A DNA stretch of 64,000 nt from Ruminococcaceae bacterium UBA1425 (GCA_002329365.1 DCUB01000012.1:1-64000), one strand, 5' to 3'; positions 25,901 through 34,239 are shown, counted from the stretch's first letter. The notes: generated by a model not told the origin, from the sequence alone. Made by a program: numbers and translations.

Positions 25901-27061
25901 ATGCCATTCAAAAGGAAAAAGCCTTCCGACGCCGCCGTGCAGACGGCGGGCGGAAGGAGCTCGCCGCACCCGTTTTCGCTCATAGACGGCTATGTGCCGC
26001 TCGGCACGCCGCAGATGAGGCTTTATGCCGAGCTTCGCGAGGCGGTGCCCGTCATTGACGCTGCCATAACTAAGATAGTAAGGCTCGTGGGCGGCTTTGA
26101 CGTGCGCTGCGCCGACGCGGCGGCGGACGCGGCGCTCGGGCGGTTCATGAACAGCGTCGCCGTCGGCGGCAACCGTATCGGAATATGGTCCTTCATGTCT
26201 TCGTATTTCGAGCAGCTTCTGACCTTCGGCACGTCTGTCGGCGAGATTGTTGTCGGCTCGGGTGCTGTGCGCGGGCTTTACAACGCTCCGCTTGAGAACA
26301 TCGAGCTGCGCCGCGCCTCCGACGGCTTCGGCGTGGAGGTGTACGCGTGCGGCGGCGTGTCGCCCGTCCGGGTAAAATACCCGGAGCTTATCCTGCTCTC
26401 CGCGCTTAATCCCGCGCCCGGCGAAATCTCGGGCTGCTCGCTTCTTAAAGGCCTGCCCTTTGTCAGCTCGGTGCTTCTTAAAATCTACAACACAATAGGG
26501 CTTAACTGGGACAGAGTGGGCAACGTCCGCTTCGCCGTAACCTACAAGCCGCAGAATGACGCGGTCGACAAGGCGTTCGCGAAGGAACGCGCCATGCAGG
26601 TGGCAAAAGAGTGGGGCGACGCGATGCAGCCGGGCGGCAGAGTTAAGGATTTCGTCACCGTCGGTGACGTGAGCATTAAGGTCATAGGCGCGGACAATCA
26701 GGTGCTTGACAGCGAAATTCCCGTGCGACAGATGCTTGAGCAGATTGTAGCCAAAACGGGCCTGCCGCCGTTCATGCTGGGGCTTTCGTGGTCGTCAACG
26801 GAGCGGATGTCCTCGCAGCAGGCGGACGTGCTTACAAGCGAGCTTGAGGGCTATCGCAGGGTGCTAACGCCGGTGATTGAAAGAATCTGCCGCACGTTTC
26901 TGCGCCTTAACGGCTTTGCCTGCGAGCCGGAGGTAATCTGGGACGACATAACGCTCCAGGACGAAGTGGAGCTGAGCCGCGCGCGCCTTTTCAACGCGCA
27001 GGCGGCGCGTCTTGAAGCCGAGGGACCGGCGGGCAAACAGCCTGCTCCCGCGGCAGAATAA
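25901..27061 (+). CDS. Phage portal protein
   Basis: A 386-residue portal, the ring at the capsid vertex through which DNA enters and to which connectors bind. Seen: an N-terminal clip/stem pattern with VIDAAITKIVRLVGGFDV, SLLKGLPFVSSVLLKIY, and the helix region VRQMLEQIVAKTGLPPFMLGLSWSSTERMSSQQADVL, typical of the SPP1-like portal core. The C-terminus is Ala/Glu-rich. The start at 25901 is preferred to 25889 because the AAAGGA site is 11 bases away. It sits in the standard position after the terminase. Confidence 0.88.
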   Translation: MPFKRKKPSDAAVQTAGGRSSPHPFSLIDGYVPLGTPQMRLYAELREAVPVIDAAITKIVRLVGGFDVRCADAAADAALGRFMNSVAVGGNRIGIWSFMSSYFEQLLTFGTSVGEIVVGSGAVRGLYNAPLENIELRRASDGFGVEVYACGGVSPVRVKYPELILLSALNPAPGEISGCSLLKGLPFVSSVLLKIYNTIGLNWDRVGNVRFAVTYKPQNDAVDKAFAKERAMQVAKEWGDAMQPGGRVKDFVTVGDVSIKVIGADNQVLDSEIPVRQMLEQIVAKTGLPPFMLGLSWSSTERMSSQQADVLTSELEGYRRVLTPVIERICRTFLRLNGFACEPEVIWDDITLQDEVELSRARLFNAQAARLEAEGPAGKQPAPAAE

Positions 27062-27078
27062 CGACAGGAGGTTTAAAG

Positions 27079-28050
27079 GTGGATAAAAACAGAACGGCGG
27101 ATATTTCGCCCTCCTCTCCGACTGCCTCCGACATGGAGCTTATAAACCGTTTTACGAAAAAGGCTCTTACGGAGCAGGACGTCTACACGTTCGGAGTGAT
27201 ACTTTGCGACAACGAGATTGACCGCGATTTCGAACGCTTCGACACCGACGCGCTGCGGGCTCTTGCCCGTATGTTCGTGGGAAAAACGGGCATCTGCGAC
27301 CACAGCATGAAAAGCGGCGACCAGACCTCTCGCCTTTACAGCGCGGAGCTTGTCGTGGACGAAAACCGCCGCAACTCTCAGGGCGAGCCTTACGCGTATA
27401 TTAAGGCTATGGCTTACATGCCGAGAAACGAAAAAAATTCGGCTCTTATAGCCGACATTGACGCGGGAATAAAAAAGGAAACGAGTGTGGGCTGCTCCGT
27501 TAAGAGCGTCGTATGCTCCGAATGCGGAACGGATCTGCGCCGCTCCGCGTGCGAGCATATCAAGGGCAAAAGCTACGGCGGCAGACTTTGCCACTCGATA
27601 CTTAAAGACCCCGTGGACGCTTACGAATGGTCGTTTGTAGCCGTTCCCGCTCAGCCGGCGGCAGGCGTTACCAAGTCGTTCACAAAAAAGGAGGAACACA
27701 AATTGAGCAACATTTTAAAGGCGGTCAGGACGGAGACCGACTCAATAACACTTTCGGCAGACGAGCTTAAAAGCCTTCGCTTCGAAATAGAAGCGCTTGA
27801 GAAGCAGGCAGCGGACGGCGTCCGTTACAGGGAGCGTCTTCAGTCGGAAACGGTACGCCTCGGCATGCTCGCGATGCCGCACTTAAACGGCGAAAGCCTT
27901 AAGGCGATGTGCGCAAAGCTTTCGACCGACGAGCTTTGCGAGCTGAAGTCTGCCTTCGCGCAGGATGCCGGAAAGCGCGCGCCCGTCTCGCTGCAGCTCG
28001 GCGGCGGCAGAAACGACGCCGCGGCGAAAAACGACGAATTCAAAATATAA
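27079..28050 (+). CDS. Prohead protease fused to scaffold-like C-terminus
   Basis: A 323-residue capsid maturation protein starting with GTG seven bases after AGGAGG. Residues about 20-205 are protease-like: GVILCDNEIDRDFERFD, a candidate catalytic His in GICDHSMKSGDQ, a candidate Ser in KKETSVGCSVK, a CSECG...CEHIKGK cysteine/histidine insert seen in related prohead proteases, and YEWSFVAVPAQPAAGV. From about 209 on, the sequence is charged and helical (SADELKSLRFEIEALEKQAADG), like a scaffold. An internal start at 27703 may make the scaffold part separately. Such self-cleaving proteases remove scaffold and capsid N-termini before DNA packaging. Confidence 0.85.
   Translation: MDKNRTADISPSSPTASDMELINRFTKKALTEQDVYTFGVILCDNEIDRDFERFDTDALRALARMFVGKTGICDHSMKSGDQTSRLYSAELVVDENRRNSQGEPYAYIKAMAYMPRNEKNSALIADIDAGIKKETSVGCSVKSVVCSECGTDLRRSACEHIKGKSYGGRLCHSILKDPVDAYEWSFVAVPAQPAAGVTKSFTKKEEHKLSNILKAVRTETDSITLSADELKSLRFEIEALEKQAADGVRYRERLQSETVRLGMLAMPHLNGESLKAMCAKLSTDELCELKSAFAQDAGKRAPVSLQLGGGRNDAAAKNDEFKI
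27703..28050 (+). CDS. Possible separately translated scaffold protein nested in the protease gene
   Basis: Inside the protease gene and in its frame there is a perfect AAGGAGG (27688-27694) followed, eight bases on, by TTG at 27703. Translation from there gives a 115-residue charged helical protein (MSNILKAVRTETDSITLS...), the right size and character for a scaffold. Phage lambda makes its scaffold Nu3 from a start nested in the protease gene C in the same way. The ribosome site is visible; its use is inference. Confidence 0.5.
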   Translation: MSNILKAVRTETDSITLSADELKSLRFEIEALEKQAADGVRYRERLQSETVRLGMLAMPHLNGESLKAMCAKLSTDELCELKSAFAQDAGKRAPVSLQLGGGRNDAAAKNDEFKI

Positions 28051-28067
28051 CAAACGGAGGTAACATC

Positions 28068-28415
28068 ATGTCGATTTCAATTAACGGCTTTAACGAAAGC
28101 ATTCTTACCTTCAAAGCCGCGACCGGCTTTGAAACAACCGGCGTTCCCGTGAAAATGAGCGCAAACAACACTGTTTCCGCCTGCTCGGAAAGCGACAGCT
28201 TCTGCGGCATTTCAAGGAGCTTTATGAGCGGCTGCGCCGCCGTTCAGGTATCGGGCGCGGTGAAGGTAGGATACAGCGGCACCGCCCCGACTGTCGGCTA
28301 CAACATGCTGGCTGCCGACGGCAGCGGCAAGGTTGCCGTAGCCGCGCAGGGCGGCAGGGAATACCTTGTCGTCGAAGTCAACACAACGTCGTCAGTCGCC
28401 ACAATTTTACTCTGA
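28068..28415 (+). CDS. Probable capsid decoration protein
   Basis: A 115-residue Gly/Ser/Val-rich protein likely to be all beta strands (TFKAATGFETTGVPVKMSANN, SGAVKVGYSGTAPTVGYNML, AQGGREYLVVEVNTT). Its size, composition and place between protease and major capsid genes match head decoration or stabilisation proteins. It resembles DUF2190-type small capsid proteins, but I cannot confirm the family. CGGAGG lies seven bases before the ATG. An overlapping longer reading frame upstream is not coding. Confidence 0.72.
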   Translation: MSISINGFNESILTFKAATGFETTGVPVKMSANNTVSACSESDSFCGISRSFMSGCAAVQVSGAVKVGYSGTAPTVGYNMLAADGSGKVAVAAQGGREYLVVEVNTTSSVATILL

Positions 28416-28435
28416 TTTCAAGGGAGGAAAAAACA

Positions 28436-29446
28436 ATGTCATACGATTCATTAAGGCTTGAAAAAGGCCTCTACGGAACAGGCAAAACGTTCACGGCGGC
28501 TCTGGAGGGGCTTGACCCCTCCGAAAACTACAAGGGCACCCCGCTTGAGGGGCTTGACGCCTATCAGCGTCAGCTCAAGCGCTTCGACATCCGCGTCAGC
28601 GGAACGGGCAGCAGCCCTGTTGAAAAATTCTTCGCAACGACGGATTCCGCCGCTCTCTTTCCCGAATACGTTTCAAGGGCAGTCCGTCAGGGCATGGAGG
28701 AGGCGGACCTTCTCCCGCGCATAGTCGCCACAACGACGGTGATAGACGGCCTTGATTACCGCTCCGTAACCTCCGTGCCGTCCGAGGACGACAAGGAGCT
28801 GAAGGACGTGGCGGAGGGCGCGTTCATCCCCGAAACGAAGATTACGACACAGGAAAACCTCATAAAGCTCCACAAGAGAGGGCGTATGCTCGTCGCCTCC
28901 TACGAGGCCGTACGCTTCCAGAAGCTTGACCTTTTCACCATCACCTTAAAGCAGATAGGCGCATACATAGCGCGCACGCAGTTTGCGGACGCCGTGGACG
29001 TTCTCATTAACGGCGACGGCAACGACAACGCGGCGGCGTCAAGTAACATTGCCGATGCCACGACGCACGCTATAACATACAGCGACCTTGTAACCTTCTG
29101 GAACCTTTTCTCCCCGTACGAGCTTAATACCATGATAACAACGCCGGCGATTATGGCAAAGCTTCTGAACCTCAGCGAGTTCAAGGACGCGGCGGCAGGT
29201 TTCAGCTTCCAGTCAAGCGGCAAAATGATTACACCCGTCGGAGCCGAGCTTATCAAGTCGTCGGCAGTCACGGCAGGCAAGATAATAGGCCTTGACAAAA
29301 AATGCGCCCTTGAAATGGTAAAGGCGGGCGACGTTATGACGGAGTATGACAAGCTCATCGACCGCCAGCTTGAAAGAGCTGCAATAACCTCAATAGCGGG
29401 CTTTGCGAAGATATTCGGCAGCGCGTCGAGAGTGCTCAACGTATAA
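28436..29446 (+). CDS. Major capsid protein, HK97 fold
   Basis: A 336-residue protein in the place of the capsid gene. An N-terminal arm (about 1-60) precedes the core. Typical HK97-like segments include FATTDSAALFPEYVSRAVRQGM, a spine-helix-like LFTITLKQIGAYIARTQFADAVDVLINGDGN, and the loop MITTPAIMAKLLNL. It ends with AAITSIAGFAKIFGSASRVLNV. A GGAGG site lies nine bases upstream. There is no stop, frameshift or insertion, so a shell protein could still be made. Confidence 0.88.
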   Translation: MSYDSLRLEKGLYGTGKTFTAALEGLDPSENYKGTPLEGLDAYQRQLKRFDIRVSGTGSSPVEKFFATTDSAALFPEYVSRAVRQGMEEADLLPRIVATTTVIDGLDYRSVTSVPSEDDKELKDVAEGAFIPETKITTQENLIKLHKRGRMLVASYEAVRFQKLDLFTITLKQIGAYIARTQFADAVDVLINGDGNDNAAASSNIADATTHAITYSDLVTFWNLFSPYELNTMITTPAIMAKLLNLSEFKDAAAGFSFQSSGKMITPVGAELIKSSAVTAGKIIGLDKKCALEMVKAGDVMTEYDKLIDRQLERAAITSIAGFAKIFGSASRVLNV

Positions 29447-29460
29447 ACGGAGGTAATGGG

Positions 29461-29820
29461 ATGAACCAATGGACTGTTCTTAACAGCCTGCGGCGGATCA
29501 CAGAGCTTGACGGCAAAGGGGCGGCGGCCGCGCTGCCCCTTTGCCTCGCGAGCATTGAGGAAATCCGCTTGCTGCTGAAGGACGGCGCAGACGAGGATGA
29601 CCCGCGCGCCGTCAACGCGGCGGCCGGTCTCGCGTATTACAAATACACACTGCGCAAGCTTTCGGACGACGACAGCGTGACCTCCTTCAAGGCGGGCGAC
29701 GTAATCGTCAGCAAAAGCGCGTCGTATGTCATGGACAAGGCATCAAAGATACGCGACGACGCCTTTGTGGCGGCGCTGCCCCTGATGCGCGACGACTCGT
29801 TCGTTTTTACGCAGGCGTAA
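29461..29820 (+). CDS. Head-tail connector (adaptor) protein
   Basis: A 119-residue, mostly helical protein (LNSLRRITELDGKGAAAALPLCLASIEEI, AAAGLAYYKYTLRKLS) with a beta-like middle (SFKAGDVIVSKS). Position directly after the capsid gene, size and helical make-up fit the adaptor ring that binds the portal, like HK97 gp6 or SPP1 gp15. It starts 15 bases after the capsid stop with GGAGG upstream. Exact family not certain. Confidence 0.7.
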   Translation: MNQWTVLNSLRRITELDGKGAAAALPLCLASIEEIRLLLKDGADEDDPRAVNAAAGLAYYKYTLRKLSDDDSVTSFKAGDVIVSKSASYVMDKASKIRDDAFVAALPLMRDDSFVFTQA

Positions 29821-29833
29821 AAGAGGTGATTCC

Positions 29834-30169
29834 TTGAAAGTCAATCAGTTCATGGACAGGTTCGGACGGAGCCTTTCCATAAAAGATTCAAGCGGCTGGA
29901 GCACGGAAACCTTTCACGCGTTTATCCAGCCGCTTCGCTACAAAAATAAGATGTACCTTTACGGCGTCAACACCACCATAGGCTTCAACAGTCAGGGACA
30001 TTACCTGTACATCGGCCCGCCGAACCACGACCTGACGGTGCTCGGCGACGACTGCTACATATATTGCGACGGCGTGAAATACAGGATTGACCGCGCCGAA
30101 AAGGTTTACGCCGGAGACGAGCTGTTCTATGTCTGGGCGATTATAAGAACTATTGTTGAGGCGGAATAA
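29834..30169 (+). CDS. Head completion (stopper) protein
   Basis: A 111-residue beta-rich protein with the pattern of head-closure proteins: FHAFIQPLRYKNKMYLYGVNTTIGFNSQGHYLYIGP, then DCYIYCDGVKYRIDRAEKVYAGDELFYVWAI. These plug the portal after packaging. It begins with TTG, supported by an AGAGG site seven to eight bases upstream. It lies 13 bases after the adaptor gene. Confidence 0.72.
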   Translation: MKVNQFMDRFGRSLSIKDSSGWSTETFHAFIQPLRYKNKMYLYGVNTTIGFNSQGHYLYIGPPNHDLTVLGDDCYIYCDGVKYRIDRAEKVYAGDELFYVWAIIRTIVEAE

Positions 30170-30184
30170 AAAGGAGTGATCAGC

Positions 30185-31030
30185 TTGAGCTCAATCAGTT
30201 CTCTGCCCGCCGACATCGTGGCGTGGCTCTCGGAACAGGAGGAGCTTTCCGGCATACGGTTCATGACGGAGTATCCCCCCGAAAAAAAGGCTGTTCCGCT
30301 GAAAAGCGCAATTGTCGCCGTGGGGCTTGAGGAGGTAAAAATCGAGGACAGCTTCTCAGACGACGGCACGGGGGTTCTCGTCGAAAACGAATACTGCCGT
30401 CTGGCGACGATGAAGATTAAGCTTGCCATACACATACCGTTTTCGGAGGGCGGCGCGAAGTGTCACGACGTTTTTTCAAACGTCATCGACTGCCTTACGT
30501 TCGCGTCGGACCTCAATATTATCGACTCCGGCTGCACGGACGTTACCGCAGACAGGGACACCGACGCTCTCGTACTGAACGCGTGGATAAACGTTTGCGC
30601 CGATTTCTGCCCGGCCGTCAGCAGCAGCCTCAACTTTCAGTCATTCATGGACAAGGAGCTGCTATGCGGAAGCCATATTTCCGACAGTGTCATACATGTA
30701 ACGCAGGAGGACAAAACTCACTGGAACCAGCCGTTCATTGCCGCCAGCTACCTGGGAACAGGTACGCCGACGCAGACTATCGAGCTGTCGTTTGCCCCCA
30801 GGGCTGTAATAGTATTCGGTCAGGAGGCGGCGTTTGTTACGCCGACGTATCCCGGCTCCTCGACATATTACGCCTACGGGGGCGTTGCGAACGGCTGGTA
30901 CGGCTCTCTCGGAGTTGATTTGACGAGCAACGGCTTCAAGGTTTATCATGGCGCTCAATATCAGCTTGACAACGTTATTCCGAATCTGAATCAGGGTGGC
31001 TTCCATTACGCCTTTATTGCTTTCAGATGA
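30185..31030 (+). CDS. Tail-completion-like protein fused to a fibre-like C-terminal module
   Basis: A 281-residue protein. The first 160 residues (DIVAWLSEQEELSGIRFMTEY, MKIKLAIHIPFSEGGAKC, LNAWINVCADFCP) look like a tail terminator or joining protein. From about 165 the sequence changes to a fibre-like part: SDSVIHVTQEDKTHWN, then a beta-rich module with TPTQTIELSFAPRAVIVFG and Gly/Tyr-rich repeats ending HYAFIAFR, as at the tips of phage tail proteins. TTG at 30185 is preferred to GTG at 30176 because AAGGAG is eight bases from it. This is the last gene of the module; no tail tube, tape measure or baseplate follows. The fusion is unusual. Confidence 0.65.
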   Translation: MSSISSLPADIVAWLSEQEELSGIRFMTEYPPEKKAVPLKSAIVAVGLEEVKIEDSFSDDGTGVLVENEYCRLATMKIKLAIHIPFSEGGAKCHDVFSNVIDCLTFASDLNIIDSGCTDVTADRDTDALVLNAWINVCADFCPAVSSSLNFQSFMDKELLCGSHISDSVIHVTQEDKTHWNQPFIAASYLGTGTPTQTIELSFAPRAVIVFGQEAAFVTPTYPGSSTYYAYGGVANGWYGSLGVDLTSNGFKVYHGAQYQLDNVIPNLNQGGFHYAFIAFR

Positions 31031-31036
31031 CTTTAC

Positions 31037-31082
31037 GGCGGCGGCACGCGCGGGAAAACCGGCGTGCCGCCGCCCATTTTTA
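31037..31082 (+). terminator. Strong terminator closing the phage head module
   Basis: GGCGGCGGCACGC pairs with GCGTGCCGCCGCC around a loop of about 11 bases and is followed by ATTTTTAT. It lies six bases after the stop of the last phage gene. The next gene is on the opposite strand. Confidence 0.88.
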
Positions 31083-31088
31083 TATGCT

Positions 31089-31685
31089 TTAACGTCTTAC
31101 ATCTGCCGTCAGATAGGCAAGCAGATAAAACGAAACGGCGAGCATCGTAAAATTATACCCGCTTTTTATCAGCAGAATTACGCCCGCGACTGTCAGCGCG
31201 ACGCTGCCGATGACCGACACCGCCCTTGTTATCCTCTGCGCGGCGGCGCAGCTCGTGCGGGCGCACAGAAGGCAGCGCAGAAGCCTGCCGCCGTCGAGAG
31301 GCTCAACCGGCAGAAGGTTAAAAGCCGCCATCAATGCATTTACATACATGCATTTAGAAAGCCCGCCGAAAAAACGGCCAAGTACTGCGAGTAAGGCGGC
31401 AAGCAGCAGATTTGCGGCAGGCCCTGCCGCCGTTTCCGCCGCCTCATGCAGATAAGACGGCGACGGCTTTGATCTGACTATTCTCATCCCGAACGGCGTA
31501 AAGCCGATAGAGCGTGGCATGTCCGACAGCGCGGCCATGCAGAGCAGATGTCCGAACTCATGAAAAGCGGCGGCGCACAGTCCTATCTGAGCGCTGCCGC
31601 TTTTGTCAAATATGAACATCAGCGTTAAAGCAGAGGTAAAAAGCGTGTCAGCCGACAGGTTCGTCCCGCGTATGTTTAAAGTCAC
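31089..31685 (-). CDS. M50 (SpoIVFB-like) intramembrane metalloprotease
   Basis: A 198-residue membrane protein with about four to five hydrophobic segments. It holds the zinc site HEFGH (42-46) and NLLPVEPLDGG (123-133), the signature of site-2 proteases, which cut membrane-anchored regulators or leftover signal peptides. It resembles the catalytic half of SpoIVFB, which activates sigma-K, but lacks the CBS domain and may be a different small M50 member. It starts with GTG after GAGGAG and follows the S1-domain gene by 16 bases. Confidence 0.85.
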   Translation of the reverse strand: MTLNIRGTNLSADTLFTSALTLMFIFDKSGSAQIGLCAAAFHEFGHLLCMAALSDMPRSIGFTPFGMRIVRSKPSPSYLHEAAETAAGPAANLLLAALLAVLGRFFGGLSKCMYVNALMAAFNLLPVEPLDGGRLLRCLLCARTSCAAAQRITRAVSVIGSVALTVAGVILLIKSGYNFTMLAVSFYLLAYLTADVRR

Positions 31686-31701
31686 GGCAGACTCCTCTAC
31701 T

Positions 31702-32703
31702 CTACGTCACGTCGTCGTCCGTCGAAGAAAACACGCTTTCGATAACCTTTTCACAGCTTTCGGGCGAATAAACCCACCTGTCCATATGGGTGCAGTCGGT
31801 GAAATAGCGGAGCGGCGACGGCTCAAGCGGCTCGTCGAACGAGTCGACTATAATCAGCTTTATCTTCATGCGTTCCGGCAGAATGCTTTTTATATATACG
31901 CTCGCGGTCTGACCGGGAACAATGTTTTGCGCGTATTCGGCAAGCCCCGCGAGATTCGGCATAAGCTCCACAAATATGCCGTACTTTTCAACGGAGCGGA
32001 CTATCCCCGGCACAGTCTGCCCCGCTTCAAATTCGGCCGCGTTCTGCTCCCATGTTCCCAGCATTTCGCGGTGCGTCAGCGTTACCCTGTCCTGCGCGTC
32101 AATGCATCTTACAACGGCGCGTATATCCTGCCCCGTCCTGAACCGCACGTTGGGATGCGGTATTCGGGAAACTGATATGCTGTCTATTGGCAGCAGCGCG
32201 CTGACTCCCGCGCCGATATCGGCAAACGCCCCGAAGCTTTCAAGGTGAGTTATGCGCGCGTCTATGACGTCGCCGGGAACAAGCGAGCGCACGTATTTTT
32301 CAATGCATTCCTTCTGCACGCTTCTGCGGCTTAGAACCGCCCGCGTCCTGCCGCTCACATCGGTGTCAAAGCCGATTATTTTGAAAACCACGGGTTTGTT
32401 CACGCGCGAAATAAGAGCTATGTCACGGACGGTGCCGTCGTCTATTCCGAGGGCGCCCTCCTCACGAGGTATGATTCCGCGCATGCACCCAAGGTCGACA
32501 TGCAGGTTGTGCCCGTTGTCGCAAAGCACGACACGCGCCTCAAGCACCTCCCCACGCGCCATCGCCTCGTTCAGATCGCCCGGCGACGCCATTGCCTCGC
32601 GGTTTTGCCTTGTGTTAATCAGCTGCCCCTCTGGTTTGTATATAATCGCTTTTCCCTCCGTATTCCGCTCGTATACTGTTTTTATATCAGGCGACAGGCT
32701 CAT
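31702..32703 (-). CDS. S1 RNA-binding domain protein (RpsA-like)
   Basis: A 333-residue protein with three S1-type RNA-binding segments: about 45-125 (GEVLEARVVLCDNGHNLHVDLG), about 140-215 (VPGDVIDARITHLESFGAFADIG) and about 225-300 (AGQTVPGIVRSVEKYGIFVELMPNLAGLAE). The middle and last match the S1 consensus well; the first is diverged. Such proteins are the short S1 homologues of Gram-positive bacteria and act in translation or RNA turnover. The start at 32703 is eight bases after AAAGGTGG; an upstream GTG overlaps that site. It is divergent from DUF951 and probably cotranscribed with the M50 protease. Confidence 0.85.
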   Translation of the reverse strand: MSLSPDIKTVYERNTEGKAIIYKPEGQLINTRQNREAMASPGDLNEAMARGEVLEARVVLCDNGHNLHVDLGCMRGIIPREEGALGIDDGTVRDIALISRVNKPVVFKIIGFDTDVSGRTRAVLSRRSVQKECIEKYVRSLVPGDVIDARITHLESFGAFADIGAGVSALLPIDSISVSRIPHPNVRFRTGQDIRAVVRCIDAQDRVTLTHREMLGTWEQNAAEFEAGQTVPGIVRSVEKYGIFVELMPNLAGLAEYAQNIVPGQTASVYIKSILPERMKIKLIIVDSFDEPLEPSPLRYFTDCTHMDRWVYSPESCEKVIESVFSSTDDDVT

Positions 32704-32782
32704 ACGAACGCCCACCTTTCAAAAAATTCCGCATGTATTTTATCTATACTCTGCATTTTAGTCGATTATGTCTGAAAATAAA

Positions 32783-32811
32783 TTGATATTTTGGCATTAG
32801 TGTGATATAAT
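32783..32811 (+). promoter_or_regulatory. Promoter of the DUF951 gene
   Basis: TTGATA (32783-32788), a 17-base spacer and consensus TATAAT (32806-32811), with the start codon 49 bases on. Confidence 0.75.
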
Positions 32812-32860
32812 CTTGAAGATATTTTCAGGGCTGTTTTTTTGTATGAAAGGAAGCGGCTAT

Positions 32861-33043
32861 ATGGATATTAAGGTCGGCGACGTGATTGTCTGCAAAAAAA
32901 ATCACCCTTGCGGAGGCTGCCGTTTCGTCGTGCTGCGCGTTGGTATGGATTTCAAAATCCGCTGCGAAAAATGCGGTCACGAGATTATGGTTCCGCGCAC
33001 GAAAATCGAAAAAAATATAAAACGTGTCGAAAGCGCGTTTTAG
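32861..33043 (+). CDS. DUF951 small zinc-ribbon-like protein
   Basis: A 60-residue protein matching DUF951, a small conserved Bacillota family: MDIKVGDVIVCKKNHPCGGCRFVVLRVGMDFKIRC then EKCGHEIMVPR. Four cysteines in two pairs (CGGC and CEKC) could bind zinc. Members are often near ribosome-related or DNA-replication genes, here just before prfA; the role is not established. An AAAGGA site nine bases upstream fixes the ATG at 32861. Confidence 0.88.
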   Translation: MDIKVGDVIVCKKNHPCGGCRFVVLRVGMDFKIRCEKCGHEIMVPRTKIEKNIKRVESAF

Positions 33044-33107
33044 CATGATTTCACAGCGTTATATAATATAATATGCAATATTTTTTGTTCAATTCACGGA
33101 GGATTTA

Positions 33108-34181
33108 ATGTTAGACAAGCTGAAAAGAATAGAGGAAAAATTCGAGCAGCTAAACGCACGGCTCTGCGACCCCGACTTAGTCGCAGACATGGAGCTTTAC
33201 ACAGGCATCATGCGCGAGCTGAAGCAGATAACGCCTGTTGTGGAAAAATACCGTGAGTATAAAGACGCCGAAAAAAGAATTGAGGAAGCAAAGTTGCTGC
33301 TCAGCGAAAACGGACTTGACAGGGATTTCCGCGAAATGGCGCAGGAGGAGCTTGACGCAGCGCGGGAGCTTACCGAAAAAACGCAGGAGGAGCTTAAAAT
33401 ACTTCTTCTGCCGAGGGACGAAAACGACGACAAAAACGTCATAGTGGAGATTCGCGGCGGAGCGGGCGGCGAGGAGGCGGCGCTGTTCGCGGGAGTATTA
33501 TACAGAATGTATTCAATGTACGCCGAAACAAAGGGCTGGAAGTCAGAGATTCTATATGCCAACGAAACGGAGCTGGGCGGCTTTAAGGAAATAAGCTTTA
33601 TGATTGAGGGCGAGGGCGCCTATTCGCGGTTCAAATTCGAAATCGGCGTCCACAGGGTTCAGCGCGTGCCCGAAACCGAAAGTCAGGGCAGGATACACAC
33701 CTCCACCGTAACCGTCGCCGTTCTTCCCGAGGCGCAGGAGGTCGAATTTGAAATAAACCCCGCCGACCTGAAGATAGACACCTACTGTTCAAGCGGCGCG
33801 GGAGGGCAAAAGGTCAACAAGACGTCGTCGGCAATACGAATAACGCACCTGCCGACAGGCGTTGTCGTCGAGTGCCAGGACGAGCGCAGCCAGTACAAAA
33901 ACAAAGACAAGGCAATGAAGGTTCTGCGCTCAAGGCTGCTTGAGGCGGAGCGCGAAAAGCAGAATTCCGCCATAGCGGGCGAGCGCAGGTCGCAGGTCGG
34001 CACAGGCGACAGGAGCGAGCGTATACGCACCTACAATTACCCGCAGGGGCGCGTCAGCGACCACAGAATAGGGCTTACCCTTTACAGGATAGAATCCATT
34101 TTAAACGGCGATATCGACGAGCTTATCGACGCGCTGATTACTGCCGATACAGCCGAAAAGCTGAAGGAACAGGAAATTTAG
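33108..34181 (+). CDS. prfA: Peptide chain release factor 1
   Basis: A 357-residue release factor that reads UAA and UAG and frees the finished peptide. The RF1 recognition region [14 protein letters not shown] holds the PxT motif (P-E-T), distinguishing it from RF2's SPF. The catalytic GGQ lies in [15 protein letters not shown] near residue 235. It has a GGAGG site and usual length. No prmC follows, unlike in many Clostridia. Its stop codon (TAG, 34179-34181) lies within a run of TTAGACG repeats. Confidence 0.96.
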   Translation: MLDKLKRIEEKFEQLNARLCDPDLVADMELYTGIMRELKQITPVVEKYREYKDAEKRIEEAKLLLSENGLDRDFREMAQEELDAARELTEKTQEELKILLLPRDENDDKNVIVEIRGGAGGEEAALFAGVLYRMYSMYAETKGWKSEILYANETELGGFKEISFMIEGEGAYSRFKFEIGVHRVQRVPETESQGRIHTSTVTVAVLPEAQEVEFEINPADLKIDTYCSSGAGGQKVNKTSSAIRITHLPTGVVVECQDERSQYKNKDKAMKVLRSRLLEAEREKQNSAIAGERRSQVGTGDRSERIRTYNYPQGRVSDHRIGLTLYRIESILNGDIDELIDALITADTAEKLKEQEI

Positions 34182-34198
34182 ACGTTAGACGTTAGACG
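34178..34198. repeat. TTAGACG heptamer, three tandem copies over the prfA stop
   Basis: Three perfect TTAGACG units; the first contains the TAG stop of prfA. A second longer array occurs over the stop of the GH13 gene at 41.7 kb. Confidence 0.85.
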
Positions 34199-34239
34199 AT
34201 GTATCTTAATGTTTCCGGCTAACCTCAAATTTTGCGTAT

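Noticed and set aside
24115..31030. Complete prophage
   Set aside because: No integrase, repressor, replication, tail tube, tape measure, holin or lysin, and no attachment-site duplication seen at the edges.
30996..31394. A plus-strand frame after the last phage gene
   Set aside because: It overlaps the end of that gene, the terminator and the antisense of the M50 protease, and has no tail-protein character.
31089..31685. Complete spoIVFA-spoIVFB sporulation locus
   Set aside because: Only a short M50 core without CBS domain and no SpoIVFA partner; the neighbour is an S1-domain gene.
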